From Paragordius varius (taxonomy: Eukaryota; Nematomorpha), in assembly GCA_964247055.1 (NCBI GenBank), contig OZ176053.1, positions 13,578,001-13,642,000 of the forward strand: 64,000 bases of DNA, written 5' to 3'. The position numbers and the translations under genes are program-made. Shown piece by piece: positions 1 to 11,307 of this stretch (its first letter is position 1; every line of letters begins with the position of its first letter). The notes beneath the pieces were generated by a model. The model was not told the origin of the DNA, searched no databases, and was given only the letters and a program-made list of their open reading frames with translations.

Positions 1-353
1 AAAAATCGGATATTGGTCACCGGTGAACAAAACTATTTTTTATACATTCTTTTAGTAAGACTACATCAAAATATAGAGATAGTTTGACTAACTCTTTCAT
101 ATCCGATTTTTACAACGATACTTTTAAAATTAATGTATAAAACTAATCGCATCAATACTCAAGTTAAACTTTGTCCTTAACAATCGGATATTGGTCTTTG
201 GTGAACAAAATTATTTTTTATACATTCTCTTATTAAGACTACATCAAAATATAGAGATAGTTTGACAAACTCTTTCATCTCCGATTTTTACAACGATACT
301 TTGAAAATTAATGTATAAAACTAGTCGCATCAATACTCAAGTTAAACTTTGTC

Positions 354-1400
354 AAAAATCGGATATTGGTCACCGGTGAACAAAACTATTTTTTATACAT
401 TCTTTTAGTAAGACTACATCAAAATATAGAGATAGTTTGACTAACTCTTTCATATCCGATTTTTACAACGATACTTTGAAAATTAATGTATAAAACTAGT
501 CGCATCAATACTCAAGTTAAACTTTGTCAAAAATCGGATATTGGTCACCGGTGAACAAAACTATCTTTTATACATTCTCTTAGTAGTACTACATCAAAAT
601 ATAGAGATAGTTTGACAAACTCTTTCATCTCCGATTTTTACAACGATACTTTGAAAATTAATGTATAAAACTAGTCGCATCAATACTCAAGTTAAACTTT
701 GTCAAAAATCGGATATTGGTCACCGGTGAACAAAACTATTTTTTATACATTCTTTTAGTAAGACATCAAAATATAGAGATAGTTTGACTAACTCTTTCAT
801 CTCCGATTTTTACAACGATACTTTGAAAATTAATGTATAAAACTAGTCGCATCAATACTCAAGTTAAACTTTGTCAAAAATCGGATATTGGTCACCGGTG
901 AACAAAACTATTTTTTATACATTCTTTTAGTAAGACTACATCAAAATATAGAGATAGTTTGACTAACTCTTTCATCTCCGATTTTTACAACGATACTTTG
1001 AAAATTAATGTATAAAACTAGTCGCATCAATACTCAAGTTAAACTTTGTCAAAAATCGGATATTGGTCACCGGTGACCAAAACTATTTTTTATACATTCT
1101 TTTAGTAAGACTACATCAAAATATAGAGATAGTTTGACTAACTCTTTCATCTCCGATTTTTACAACGATACTTTGAAAATTAATGTATAAAACTAGTCGC
1201 ATCAATACTCAAGTTAAACTTTGTCAAAAATCGGATATTGGTCACCGGTGAACAAAACTATTTTTTATACATTCTTTTAGTAAGACTACATCAAAATATA
1301 GAGATAGTTTGACTAACTCTTTCATCTCCGATTTTTACAACGATACTTTGAAAATTAATGTATAAAACTAGTCGCATCAATACTCAAGTTAAACTTTGTC
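354..1400 (+). repeat. Homogeneous 175-bp monomer run
   Basis: Six successive near-identical monomers with spacings of 175, 175, 172, 175, 175 and 175 bp. The 172-bp copy lacks 3 bp (AGTAAGACATC instead of AGTAAGACTACATC, near 760). All six lack the CTT found in most other monomers of the left arm. This is the most uniform part of the left arm and looks like a recent local amplification of single monomers. Confidence 0.85.
1063..1080 (+). repeat. 18-bp perfect palindrome TTGGTCACCGGTGACCAA
   Basis: In most monomers the site is TTGGTCACCGGTGAACAA, a 10-bp palindrome with near-symmetric flanks. Here A is replaced by C, which makes all 18 bp symmetric. The same perfect form occurs at 2300-2317, 5222-5239 and 7438-7455. 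It contains ACCGGT at its centre. Whether any protein binds it cannot be told from the sequence. Confidence 0.9.
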
Positions 1401-2999
1401 AAAAATCGGATATTGGTCACCGGTGAACAAAACTATTTTTTATACATTCTCTTACTAAGACTACATTAAAATATAGAGATAGTTTGACAAATTCTTTCAT
1501 ATCCGATTTTTACAACGATACTTTAAAAATTAATGTATGATTTAGCATACGACAATATTCAAGTTAAACTTTGTCCTTAAAAATCGGATATTGGTGACCG
1601 GTGAACGAAACTATTTTCTATACATTCTCTTAGAAGGACTACATTAAAATATAGAGATAGTTTGACAAACTCTTTCATATCCGATTTTTACAACGATACT
1701 TTAAAAATTAATGTATAAAACTAGTCGCATCAATACTCAAGTTAAATTTTGTCCTTAAAAATGGGATATTGGTCACCGGTGAACAAAACTATTTTTTATA
1801 CATTCTCTTAGTACGACTACATTAAAATATAGAGATAGTTTGACAAATTCTTTCATATCCGATTTTTACAACGATACTTTAAAAATTAATGTATAAAACT
1901 AGTCGCATCAATACTCAAGTTAAACTTTGTCAAAAATCGGATATTGGTCACCGGTGAACAAAACTATTTTTTATAATTCTTTTAGTAAGACTACATCAAA
2001 ATATAGAGATAGTTTGACAAACTCTTTAATATCTGATTTTTACAACGATACTTTAAAAATTAATGTATAATTTAGCATACGACAATATTCAAGTTAAACT
2101 TTGTCCTTAAAAATCGGATATTGGTGACCGGTGAACGAAACTATTTTCTATACATTCTCTTAGAAGGACTACATTAAAATATAGAGATAGTTTGACAAAC
2201 TCTTTCATATCCGATTTTTACAACGATACTTGAAAAAATTAATGTATAAAACTAGTCGTATCAATACTCAAGTTAAACTTTGTCCTTAAAAATCGGATAT
2301 TGGTCACCGGTGACCAAAATTATTTTCTATACATTCTCTTAGAAGGACTACATTAAAATATAGAGATAGTTTGTCAAACTCTTTCATATCCGATTTTTAC
2401 AACGATACTTGAAAAAATTAATGTATAAAACTAGTCGTATCAATACTCAAGTTAAACTTTGTAATTAAAAATCGGATATTGGTCACCAGTGAACAAAATT
2501 ATTTTTTATACATTCTCTTAGTAAGAAATATAGAGATAGTTTGTCAAACTCTTTTCATATCCAATTTTTACAACGATACTTTAAAAATTTATGTATGATT
2601 TAGCATACGACAATATTCAAGTTAAACTTTGTCCTTAAAAATCGGATATTGGTGACCGGTGAACGAAACTATTTTCTATACATTCTCTTAGAAGGACTAC
2701 ATTAAAATATAGAGATAGTTTGACAAACTCTTTCATATCCGATTTTTACAACGATACTTGAAAAAATTGATGTATAAAAATAATCGTATCAATACTCAAG
2801 TTAAACTTTGTCCTTAAAAATCGGATATTGGTCACCAGTGAACAAAATTATTTTTTATACATTCTCTTAGTAAGAAATATAGAGATAGTTTGACAAACTC
2901 TTTCATATCCGATTTTTACAACGATACTTTAAAAATTAATGTATAAAACTAGTCATATCAATAAATCGCATCAATACTCAAGTTAAACTTTGTCCTTAA

Positions 3000-3352
3000 A
3001 AATCGGATATTGGTCACCGGTGAACAAAATTATTTTTTATACATTCTCTTTAAGACTACATCAAAATATAGAGATAGTTTGACAAACTCTTTAATATCTG
3101 ATTTTTAGAGCGATACTTTAAAAATTAATGTATAATTTAGCATACGACAATAAGCAAGTTAAACTTTGTCCTTAAAAATCGGATATTAGTCGCCGGTAAA
3201 GAAAATAATCTTTTATACATTCTCTTAGTAGTACTACATCAAAATATAGAGATAGTTTGACAAACTCTTTAATATCTGATTTTTAGAGCGATACTTTAAA
3301 AATTAATGTATAATTTAGCATACGAGAATAAGCAAGTTAAACTTTGTCCTTA
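3000..3352 (+). repeat. Subfamily B monomers (GATTTAGCATACG type)
   Basis: Two adjacent monomers in which ATTTAGCATACGA(C/G)AATAAGCAAG replaces the usual AAAACTAGTCGCATCAATACTCAAG, TTTTTAGAGCGATAC replaces TTTTTACAACGATAC, and the start of the next monomer reads GATATTAGTCGCCGG. Block duplicates lie at 5925-6274. A related form with ACGACAATATTCAAG occurs near 1541, 2070, 2595, 4285, 4462, 4990 and 5521. On the other strand the same variant appears near 9030 and near 12670 (TTGCTTATTGTCG), so it spans the orientation switch. Confidence 0.85.
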
Positions 3353-3700
3353 AAAATCGGATATTGGTCTCCGGTGAACATAATTATTTTTTATACATTC
3401 TATTATTAAGACTACATCAAAATATAGAGATAGTTTGACAAACTCTTTCATCTCCGATTTTACAACGATACTTTGAAAATTAATGTATAAAACTAGTCGC
3501 ATCAATACTCAAGTTAAACTTTGTCAAAAATCGGATATTGGTCACCGGTGAACAAAACTATTTTTTATACATTCTTTTAGTAAGACTACATCAAAATATA
3601 GAGATAGTTTGACTAACTCTTTCATATCCGATTTTTACAACGATACTTTTAAAATTAATGTATAAAACTAATCGCATCAATACTCAAGTTAAACTTTGTC

Positions 3701-3791
3701 CTTATAACTCTTTCATCTCCGATTTTTACAACGATACTTTGAAAATTAATGTATAAAACTAGTCGCATCAATACTCAAGTTAAACTTTGTC
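3701..3791 (+). repeat. Truncated monomer, copy 1
   Basis: GTCCTTA joins directly to TAACTCTTTCATCTCCG, so roughly the first half of a monomer is missing and about 91 bp remain. The lost part includes the TCACCGGTGA palindrome and the left arm of the hairpin. The block duplicate at 6623-6713 has the same truncation. Confidence 0.85.
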
Positions 3792-5099
3792 AAAAATCGG
3801 ATATTGGTCACCGGTGAACAAAACTATTTTTTATACATTCTTTTAGTAAGACTACATCAAAATATAGAGATAGTTTGACTAACTCTTTCATCTCCGATTT
3901 TTACAACGATACTTTAAAATTTAATGTATATAACTAGTCGCATCAATACTCAAGCTAAACTTTGTCCTTAAAAATGGGATATTGGTCACCGGTGAACAAA
4001 ACTATTTTTTATACATTCTCTTACTAAGACTACATTAAAATATAGAGATAGTTTGACAAATTCTTTCATATCCGATTTTTACAACGATACTTTAAAAATT
4101 AATGAATAAAACTAGTCGCATCAATACTCAAATTAAACTTTGTCAAAAATCGGATATTGGTCACCGGTGAACAAAACTATTTTTTATAAATCTTTTAGTA
4201 AGACTACATCAAAATATAGAGATAGTTTGAAAAACTGTTTAATATCTGATTTTTACAACGATACTTTAAAAATTAATGTCTAATTTAGCATACGACAATA
4301 TTCAAGTTAAACTTTGTCCTTAAAAATCGGATATTGGTGACCGGTGAACGAAACTATTTTCTATACATTCTCTTAGAAGGACTACATTAAAATATAGAGA
4401 TAGTTTGACAAACTCTTTCATATCCGATTTTTACAACGATACTTGAAAAATTAATGTATGATTTAGCATACGACAATATTCAAGTTAAACTTTGTCCTTA
4501 AAAATCGGATATTGGTGACCGGTGAACGAAACTATTTTCTATACATTCTCTTAGAAGGACTACATTAAAATATAGAGATAGTTTGACAAACTCTTTCATA
4601 TCCGATTTTTACAACGATACTTTAAAAATTAATGTATAAAACTAGTCGCATCAATACTCAAGTTAAATTTTGTCCTTAAAAATGGGATATTGGTCACCGG
4701 TGAACAAAACTATTTTTTATACATTCTCTTAGTACGACTACATTAAAATATAGAGATAGTTTGACAAATTCTTTCATATCCGATTTTTACAACGATACTT
4801 TAAAAATTAATGTATAAAACTAGTCGCATCAATACTCAAGTTAAACTTTGTCAAAAATCGGATATTGGTCACCGGTGAACAAAACTATTTTTTATAATTC
4901 TTTTAGTAAGACTACATCAAAATATAGAGATAGTTTGACAAACTCTTTAATATCTGATTTTTACAACGATACTTTAAAAATTAATGTATAATTTAGCATA
5001 CGACAATATTCAAGTTAAACTTTGTCCTTAAAAATCGGATATTGGTGACCGGTGAACGAAACTATTTTCTATACATTCTCTTAGAAGGACTACATTAAA

Positions 5100-5132
5100 A
5101 TATAGAGATAGTTTGACAAACTATCTCTATAT
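5100..5132 (+). repeat. Perfect 33-nt palindrome (hairpin)
   Basis: Two 16-nt arms, ATATAGAGATAGTTTG (5100-5115) and CAAACTATCTCTATAT (5117-5132), pair perfectly around a single A at 5116. In ordinary monomers the right arm reads CAAACTCTTTCATAT, so only the inner six pairs and part of the flank match. The paralogous position in the other block copy (2179-2211) has the ordinary form. Confidence 0.93.
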
Positions 5133-6182
5133 CCGATTTTTACAACGATACTTGAAAAAATTAATGTATAAAACTAGTCGTATCAATACTCAAGTTAAAC
5201 TTTGTCCTTAAAAATCGGATATTGGTCACCGGTGACCAAAATTATTTTCTATACATTCTCTTAGAAGGACTACATTAAAATATAGAGATAGTTTGACAAA
5301 CTCTTTCATATCCGATTTTTACAACGATACTTGAAAAAATTAATGTATAAAACTAGTCGTATCAATACTCAAGTTAAACTTTGTAATTAAAAATCGGATA
5401 TTGGTCACCAGTGAACAAAATTATTTTTTATACATTCTCTTAGTAGGAAATATAGAGATAGTTTGTCAAACTCTTTTCATATCCAATTTTTACAACGATA
5501 CTTTAAAAATTTATGTATGATTTAGCATACGACAATATTCAAGTTAAACTTTGTCCTTAAAAATCGGATATTGGTGACCGGTGAACGAAACTATTTTCTA
5601 TACATTCTCTTAGAAGGACTACATTAAAATATAGAGATAGTTTGACAAACTCTTTCATATCCGATTTTTACAACGATACTTGAAAAAATTGATGTATAAA
5701 AATAGTCGTATCAATACTCAAGTTAAACTTTGTCCTTAAAAATCGGATATTGGTCACCAGTGAACAAAATTATTTTTTATACATTCTCTTAGTAAGAAAT
5801 ATAGAGATAGTTTGACAAACTCTTTCATATCCGATTTTTACAACGATACTTTAAAAATTAATGTATAAAACTAGTCATATCAATAAATCGCATCAATACT
5901 CAAGTTAAACTTTGTCCTTAAAAATCGGATATTGGTCACCGGTGAACAAAATTATTTTTTATACATTCTCTTTAAGACTACAGCAAAATATAGAGATAGT
6001 TTGACAAACTCTTTAATATCTGATTTTTAGAGCGATACTTTAAAAATTAATGTATAATTTAGCATACGACAATAAGCAAGTTAAACTTTGTCCTTAAAAA
6101 TCGGATATTAGTCGCCGGTAAAGAAAATAATCTTTTATACATTCTCTTAGTAGTACTACATCAAAATATAGAGATAGTTTGA

Positions 6183-6197
6183 CAAACTCCTATATAT
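6183..6197 (+). repeat. Hairpin arm with clustered substitutions
   Basis: The right arm reads CAAACTCCTATATATC, whereas the paralogue at 3261-3276 reads CAAACTCTTTAATATC. Within four bases (6190-6193) TTTA became CTAT, three changes without a change in length. The new CTATAT also occurs in the reverse complement of the left arm of the same hairpin, so a templated origin is possible, but the match is not exact over the whole arm. Confidence 0.7.
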
Positions 6198-6622
6198 CTG
6201 ATTTTTAGAGCGATACTTTAAAAATTAATGTATAATTTAGCATACGAGAATAAGCAAGTTAAACTTTGTCCTTAAAAATCGGATATTGGTCTCCGGTGAA
6301 CATAATTATTTTTTATACATTCTATTATTAAGACTACATCAAAATATAGAGATAGTTTGACAAACTCTTTCATCTCCGATTTTACAACGATACTTTGAAA
6401 ATTAATGTATAAAACTAGTCGCATCAATACTCAAGTTAAACTTTGTCAAAAATCGGATATTGGTCACCGGTGAATAAAACTATTTTTTATACATTCTTTT
6501 AGTAAGACTACATCAAAATATAGAGATAGTTTGACTAACTCTTTCATATCCGATTTTTACAACGATACTTTTAAAATTAATGTATAAAACTAATCGCATC
6601 AATACTCAAGTTAAACTTTGTC

Positions 6623-6713
6623 CTTATAACTCTTTCATCTCCGATTTTTACAACGATACTTTGAAAATTAATGTATAAAACTAGTCGCATCAATACTCAA
6701 GTTAAACTTTGTC
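6623..6713 (+). repeat. Truncated monomer, copy 2
   Basis: Same join as at 3701-3791, at an offset of 2922 bp. It was inherited through duplication of the surrounding block. Confidence 0.85.
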
Positions 6714-7589
6714 AAAAATCGGATATTGGTCACCGGTGAACAAAACTATTTTTTATACATTCTTTTAGTAAGACTACATCAAAATATAGAGATAGTTTGA
6801 CTAACTCTTTCATCTCCGATTTTTACAACGATACTTTAAAATTTAATGTATATAACTAGTCGCATCAATACTCAAGCTAAACTTTGTCCTTAAAAATGGG
6901 ATATTGGTCACCGGTGAACAAAACTTTTTTTTATACATTCTCTTACTAAGACTACATTAAAATATAGAGATAGTTTGACAAACTCTTTCATATCCGATTT
7001 TTACAACGATACTTTGAAAATTAATGTATAAAATTAGTCGCATCAATACTCAAGCTAAACTTTGTCGTTAAAATGGGATATTAGTCACCGGTGAACAAAA
7101 CTATTTTTTATACATTCTCTTAGTAAGACTACATCAAAATATAGAGATAGTTTGACAAACTCTTTCATATCCGATTTTTACAACGATACTTTTAAAATTA
7201 ATGTATAAAACTAATCGCATCAAAACTCAAGTTAAACTTTGTCTTTAAAAATCGGATATTGGTCACCGGTGAACAAAATTATTTTTTATACATTCTCTTA
7301 GTAAGACTACATGAAAATATAGAGATAGTTTGACAGACTCTTTCATATCCGATTTTTACAACGATACTTGAAAAAATTAATGTATAAAACTAGTCGTATA
7401 CATACTCAAGTTAAACTTTGTCCTTAAAAATCAGATATTGGTCACCGGTGACCAAAATTATTTTTTATACATTCTCTTATTAAGACTACATCAAAATATA
7501 GAGATAGTTTGACAAACTCTTTCATATCCGATTTTTACAACAATACTTTAAAAATTAATGTATAAAACTAGTCGCATCAATATTCAAGT

Positions 7590-8460
7590 TAAACTTTGTC
7601 CTTAAAAATCGGATATTGGTCACCGGTGAACAAAACTAATTTTTATACATTCTTTTAGTAAGACTACATCAAAATATAGAGATAGTTTGATAAACTCTTT
7701 CATATCCGATTTTTACAACGATACTTTAAAAATTAATGTAAAAAACTAGTCGGATCAATACTCAAGTTAAACTTTGTCCTTAAAAATCGGATATTGGTCA
7801 CCGGTGAACAAAATTATTTTTTATACATTCTGTTAGTAAGACTACATCAAAATATAGAGATAGTTTGACAAACTCTTTCATTTCCGATTTTTACAACGAT
7901 ACTTTTAAAATTAATGTATAAAACTAATCGCATCAATACTCAAGTTAAACTTTGTCCTTAAAAATCGGATATTGGTCACCGGTGAACAAAACTATTTTTT
8001 ATGGATTCTCTTAGTAAGACTACATCAAAATATAGAGTAGTTTGATAAACTCTTTCATATCCGATTTTTACAACGATACTTTAAAAATTAATGTAAAAAA
8101 CTAGTCGGATCAATACTCAAGTTAAACTTTGTCCTTAAAAATCGAATATTGGTCACCGGTGAACAAAATTATTTTTTATACATTCTGTTAGTAAGACTAC
8201 ATCAAAATATAGAGATAGTTTGACAAACTCTTTCATATCCGATTTTTACAACGATACTTTTAAAATTAATGTATAAAACTAATCGCATCAATACTCAAGT
8301 TAAACTTTGTCCTTAAAAATCGGATATTGCTCACCGGTGAACAAAACTATTTTTTATGGATTCTCTTAGTAAGACTACATCAAAATATAGAGATAGTTTG
8401 ACAAACTCTTTCATATCCGATTTTTACAACGATACTTTAAAAATTACTGTATAAAACTAA
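7590..8460 (+). repeat. Local dimeric repeat, period 355 bp
   Basis: Two monomer types alternate. ACTAGTCGGATCAATAC occurs at 7745 and again 355 bp downstream; TTTTTATGGATTCTC has its ATGGA at 8001 and 8356, also 355 bp apart. Neither variant is seen elsewhere in the left arm. One monomer near 8030 lacks two bases (TAGAGTAGTTTG for TAGAGATAGTTTG). Confidence 0.75.
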
Positions 8461-8850
8461 TCCCATCAATACTCAAGTTAAACTTTGTCCTTAAAAATCG
8501 GATATTGGTCACCGGTGAACATATTTTTTATATATTCTCTTAGTAAGACTACATCAAAATATAGAGATAGTTTGACAAACTATTTCATATCCGATTTTTA
8601 GAACGATACTTTTAAAATTAATGTATAAAACTAATCGCATCAATACTCAAGTTAAACTTTGTCCTTAAAAATCGGATATTAGTCGCCGGTAAAAAAAATA
8701 ATTTTTTATACATTCTCTTATTAGGACTACATCAAAATATAGAGATAGTTTGACAAACTCTTTCATATCCAATTTTAACAACGATACTTTTAAAATTAAT
8801 ATATAAAACTAATCGCATCAATACTCAAGTTAAACTTTGTCCTTAAAAAT

Positions 8851-9002
8851 CGGATATTGATCACCGGTGAACAAAACTATTTTTTATAGATTCTCTTAGT
8901 AAGACTACATCAAAATATAGAGATAGTTTGACAAACTCTTTCATATCCGATTCTAAAAGAATGTATAAAAAATAGTTTTGTTCATCCGGCGACTAATATC
9001 CG
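8851..9002. other. Orientation-switch junction with foldback arms
   Basis: Forward monomer sequence ends with ATATCCGATT at 8952, where TTTACAACG would normally follow. Inverted sequence starts with CTAAAAGAATG at 8953, where GTCTTA would normally precede. I see no clear microhomology at the join. The flanks form an inverted repeat: 8851-8899 (CGGATATTG to CTCTTAG) is largely complementary to 8953-9002, with a 53-nt spacer (8900-8952). The innermost 27 nt of the arms match at about 25 positions. The spacer itself carries the AGTTTGACAAACT dyad. It could be a true array inversion, a foldback duplication or an assembly join; the sequence alone does not decide. Confidence 0.9.
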
Positions 9003-9299
9003 ATTTTTAAGGACAAAGTTTAACTTGCTTATTGTCGTATGCTAAATTATACATTAATTTTTAAAGTATCGCTCTAAAAATCAGATATTAAAGAGTTTGT
9101 CAAACTATCTCTATATTTTGATGTAGTCTTACTAAGAGAATGTATAAAAAATAATTTTGTTCACCGGTGACCAATATCCGATTTTTAAGGACAAAGTTTA
9201 ACTTGAGTATTAATGCGACTAGTTTAACACATTAATTTTTAAAGTATCGTTGTAAAAATCGGATATGAAAGAGTTTGTTAAAATATCTCTATATTTTGA

Positions 9300-10415
9300 T
9301 GTAGTCTTACTAAGAGAATGTATAAAAAATAATTTTGTTCACCGGTGACCAATATCCGATTTTTAAGGACAAAGTTTAACTTGAGTATTAATGCGACTAG
9401 TTTAACACATTAATTTTTAAAGTATCGTTGTAAAAATCGGATATGAAAGAGTTTGTCAAAATATCTCTATATTTTGATGTAGTCTTACTAAGAGAATGTA
9501 TAAAAAATAATTTTGTTCACCGGTGACCAATATCCGATTTTTAAGGACAAAGTTTAACTTGAGTATTGATGCGACTGGTTATACCATAATTTTTAAAGTA
9601 TCGTTGTAAAAATCGGATATGAAAGAGTTTGTCAAACTATCTCTATAATTTGATGTAGTCTTACTAAGAGAATGTATAAAAGATTATTTTGTTCACCGGT
9701 GACCAATATCCGATTTTTAAGGACAAAGTTTAACTTGAGTATTGATGCGACTTATTGATACGACTAGTTTTATACATTAATTTATAAAGTATCGTTGTAA
9801 AAATCGGATATGAAAGAGTTTGTCAAACTATCTCTATTATTTGATGTAGTCTTGCTAAGAGAATGTATAAAAAATTATTTTGTTCACCGCTGACCAATAT
9901 CCGATTTTTAAGGACAAAGTTTAACTTGAGTATTGATGCGACTAGTTTAATACATTAATTTTTAAAGTATCGTTGAAAAAATCAGATATGAAAGAGTTTG
10001 TCAAACTATCTCTATATTTTGATGTAGTCTTACTAAGAGAATGTATAAAAAATTATTTTGTTCACCGGTGACCAATATCCGATTTTTAAGGACAAAGTTT
10101 AACTTGAGTATTGATGCGATGTATTGATACGACTAGTTTTATACATTAATTTATAAAGTATCGTTGTAAAAATCGGATATGAAAGAGTTTGTCAAACTAT
10201 CTCTATTATTTGATGTAGTCTTGCTAAGAGAATGTATAAAAAATTATTTTGTTCACCGTGACCAATATCCGATTTTTAAGGACAAAGTTTAACTTGAATA
10301 TTGATGCGACTAGTTTAATACATTAATTTTTAAAGTATCGTTGTAAAAATCGGATATGAAAGAGTTTGTCAAACTATCTCTATATTTTGATGTAGTCTTA
10401 CTAAGAGAATGTATA
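9300..10415 (-). repeat. Duplicated block R1, copy 1
   Basis: Colinear with 11308-12423 at an offset of 2008 bp. Shared landmarks are GACTGGTTATACC (9573/11581), the variant palindrome core CACCGCTGACC (9885/11893) and CACCGTGACC (10254/12262). Edges are approximate. The block contains about six monomers with 178- and 191-bp types mixed. Confidence 0.82.
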
Positions 10416-11307
10416 AAAAATTATTTTGTTCACCGGTGACCAATATCCGATTTTTAAGGACAAAGTTTAACTTGAGTATTGATGCGACTTATTGATACGA
10501 CTAGTTTTATACATTAATTTATAAAGTATCGTTGTAAAAATCGGATATGAAAGAGTTTGTCAAACTATCTCTATTATTTGATGTAGTCTTGCTAAGAGAG
10601 GAATAAAAAAAATTATTTTGTTCACCGTGACCAATATCCGATTTTTAAGGACAAAGTTTAACTTGAATATTGATGCGACTAGTTTAATACATTAATTTTT
10701 AAAGTATCGTTGTAAAAATCGGATATGAAAGAGTTTGTTAAAATATCTCTATATTTTGATGTAGTCTTACTAAGAGAATGTATAAAAAATAATTTTGTTC
10801 ACCGGTAACCAATATCCGATTTTTAAGGACAAAGTTTAACTTGAGTATTGATGCGACTGGTTTAATACCATAATTTTTAAAGTATCGTTGTACAATCCGG
10901 ATAGGAAAGAGTTTGCCAAACTATCTCTATATTTTGATGTAGTCCTAATAAGAGAATGTATAAAAAATAATTTTGTTCACCGGTGACCAATATCTGATTT
11001 TTAAGGACAAAGTTTAACTTGAGTATTGATACGATTTATTGATACGACTAGTTTTATACATTAATTTTTAAAGTATCGTTGTAAAAATCGGATATGAAAG
11101 AGTTTGTCAAACTATCTCTATATTTTGATGTAGTCTTACTAAGAGAATGTATAAAAAATAATTTTGTTCACCGGTGACCAATATCCGATTTTTAAGGACA
11201 AAGTTTAACTTGAGTATTGATGCGACTAGTTTAACACATTAATTTTTAAAGTATCGTTGTAAAAATCGGATATGGAAAGAGTTTGTCAAACTATCTCTAT
11301 ATTTTGA

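Larger units (their letters stand above)
1450..4040 (+). repeat. Duplicated block L, copy 1
   Basis: Colinear with 4371-6962. Landmarks pair at a constant offset: TTTAGCATAC 1541/4462 and GTCCTTAAAAATGGG 1751/4672 (offset 2921), then CAACGATACTTG 2221/5143, ATATTGGTCTCCGG 3361/6283 and the truncated monomer 3701/6623 (offset 2922). The offset changes by one base exactly at the altered palindrome at 5122-5132. The edges are approximate because flanking monomers are themselves similar. This copy keeps the ordinary monomer sequence where copy 2 is altered. Confidence 0.88.
4371..6962 (+). repeat. Duplicated block L, copy 2
   Basis: Second copy of the block at 1450-4040, roughly 15 monomers long. 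Besides scattered single substitutions it has two clustered changes, at 5122-5132 and 6190-6193. Both fall in the right half of the imperfect palindrome of a monomer. A truncated monomer is shared by both copies, so that truncation came before the duplication. Confidence 0.88.
1..8952 (+). repeat. Satellite array, left arm (forward monomers)
   Basis: About 50 head-to-tail monomers in the orientation that begins AAAAATCGGATATTGG. Successive copies of the AATCGG landmark have their C at 7, 185, 360, 535, 710, 882, 1057, 1232 and 1407, giving spacings of 178, 175, 175, 175, 172, 175, 175 and 175 bp. The 175/178 difference is mostly the presence or absence of CTT in GTC(CTT)AAAAATC. Monomers here are more diverse than in the right arm: one subfamily carries GATTTAGCATACGACAAT in place of AAAACTAGTCGCATCAAT. 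One monomer has about 28-29% G+C and stop codons in all six frames, so there is no coding capacity. The array continues past the left window edge. Centromeric or pericentromeric location is inferred only from array size and structure. Confidence 0.97.

Noticed and set aside
8851-9002. Transposon terminal inverted repeats at the orientation switch
   Set aside because: Both arms are ordinary satellite sequence and continue as satellite on both sides. There is no target-site duplication and no element body.
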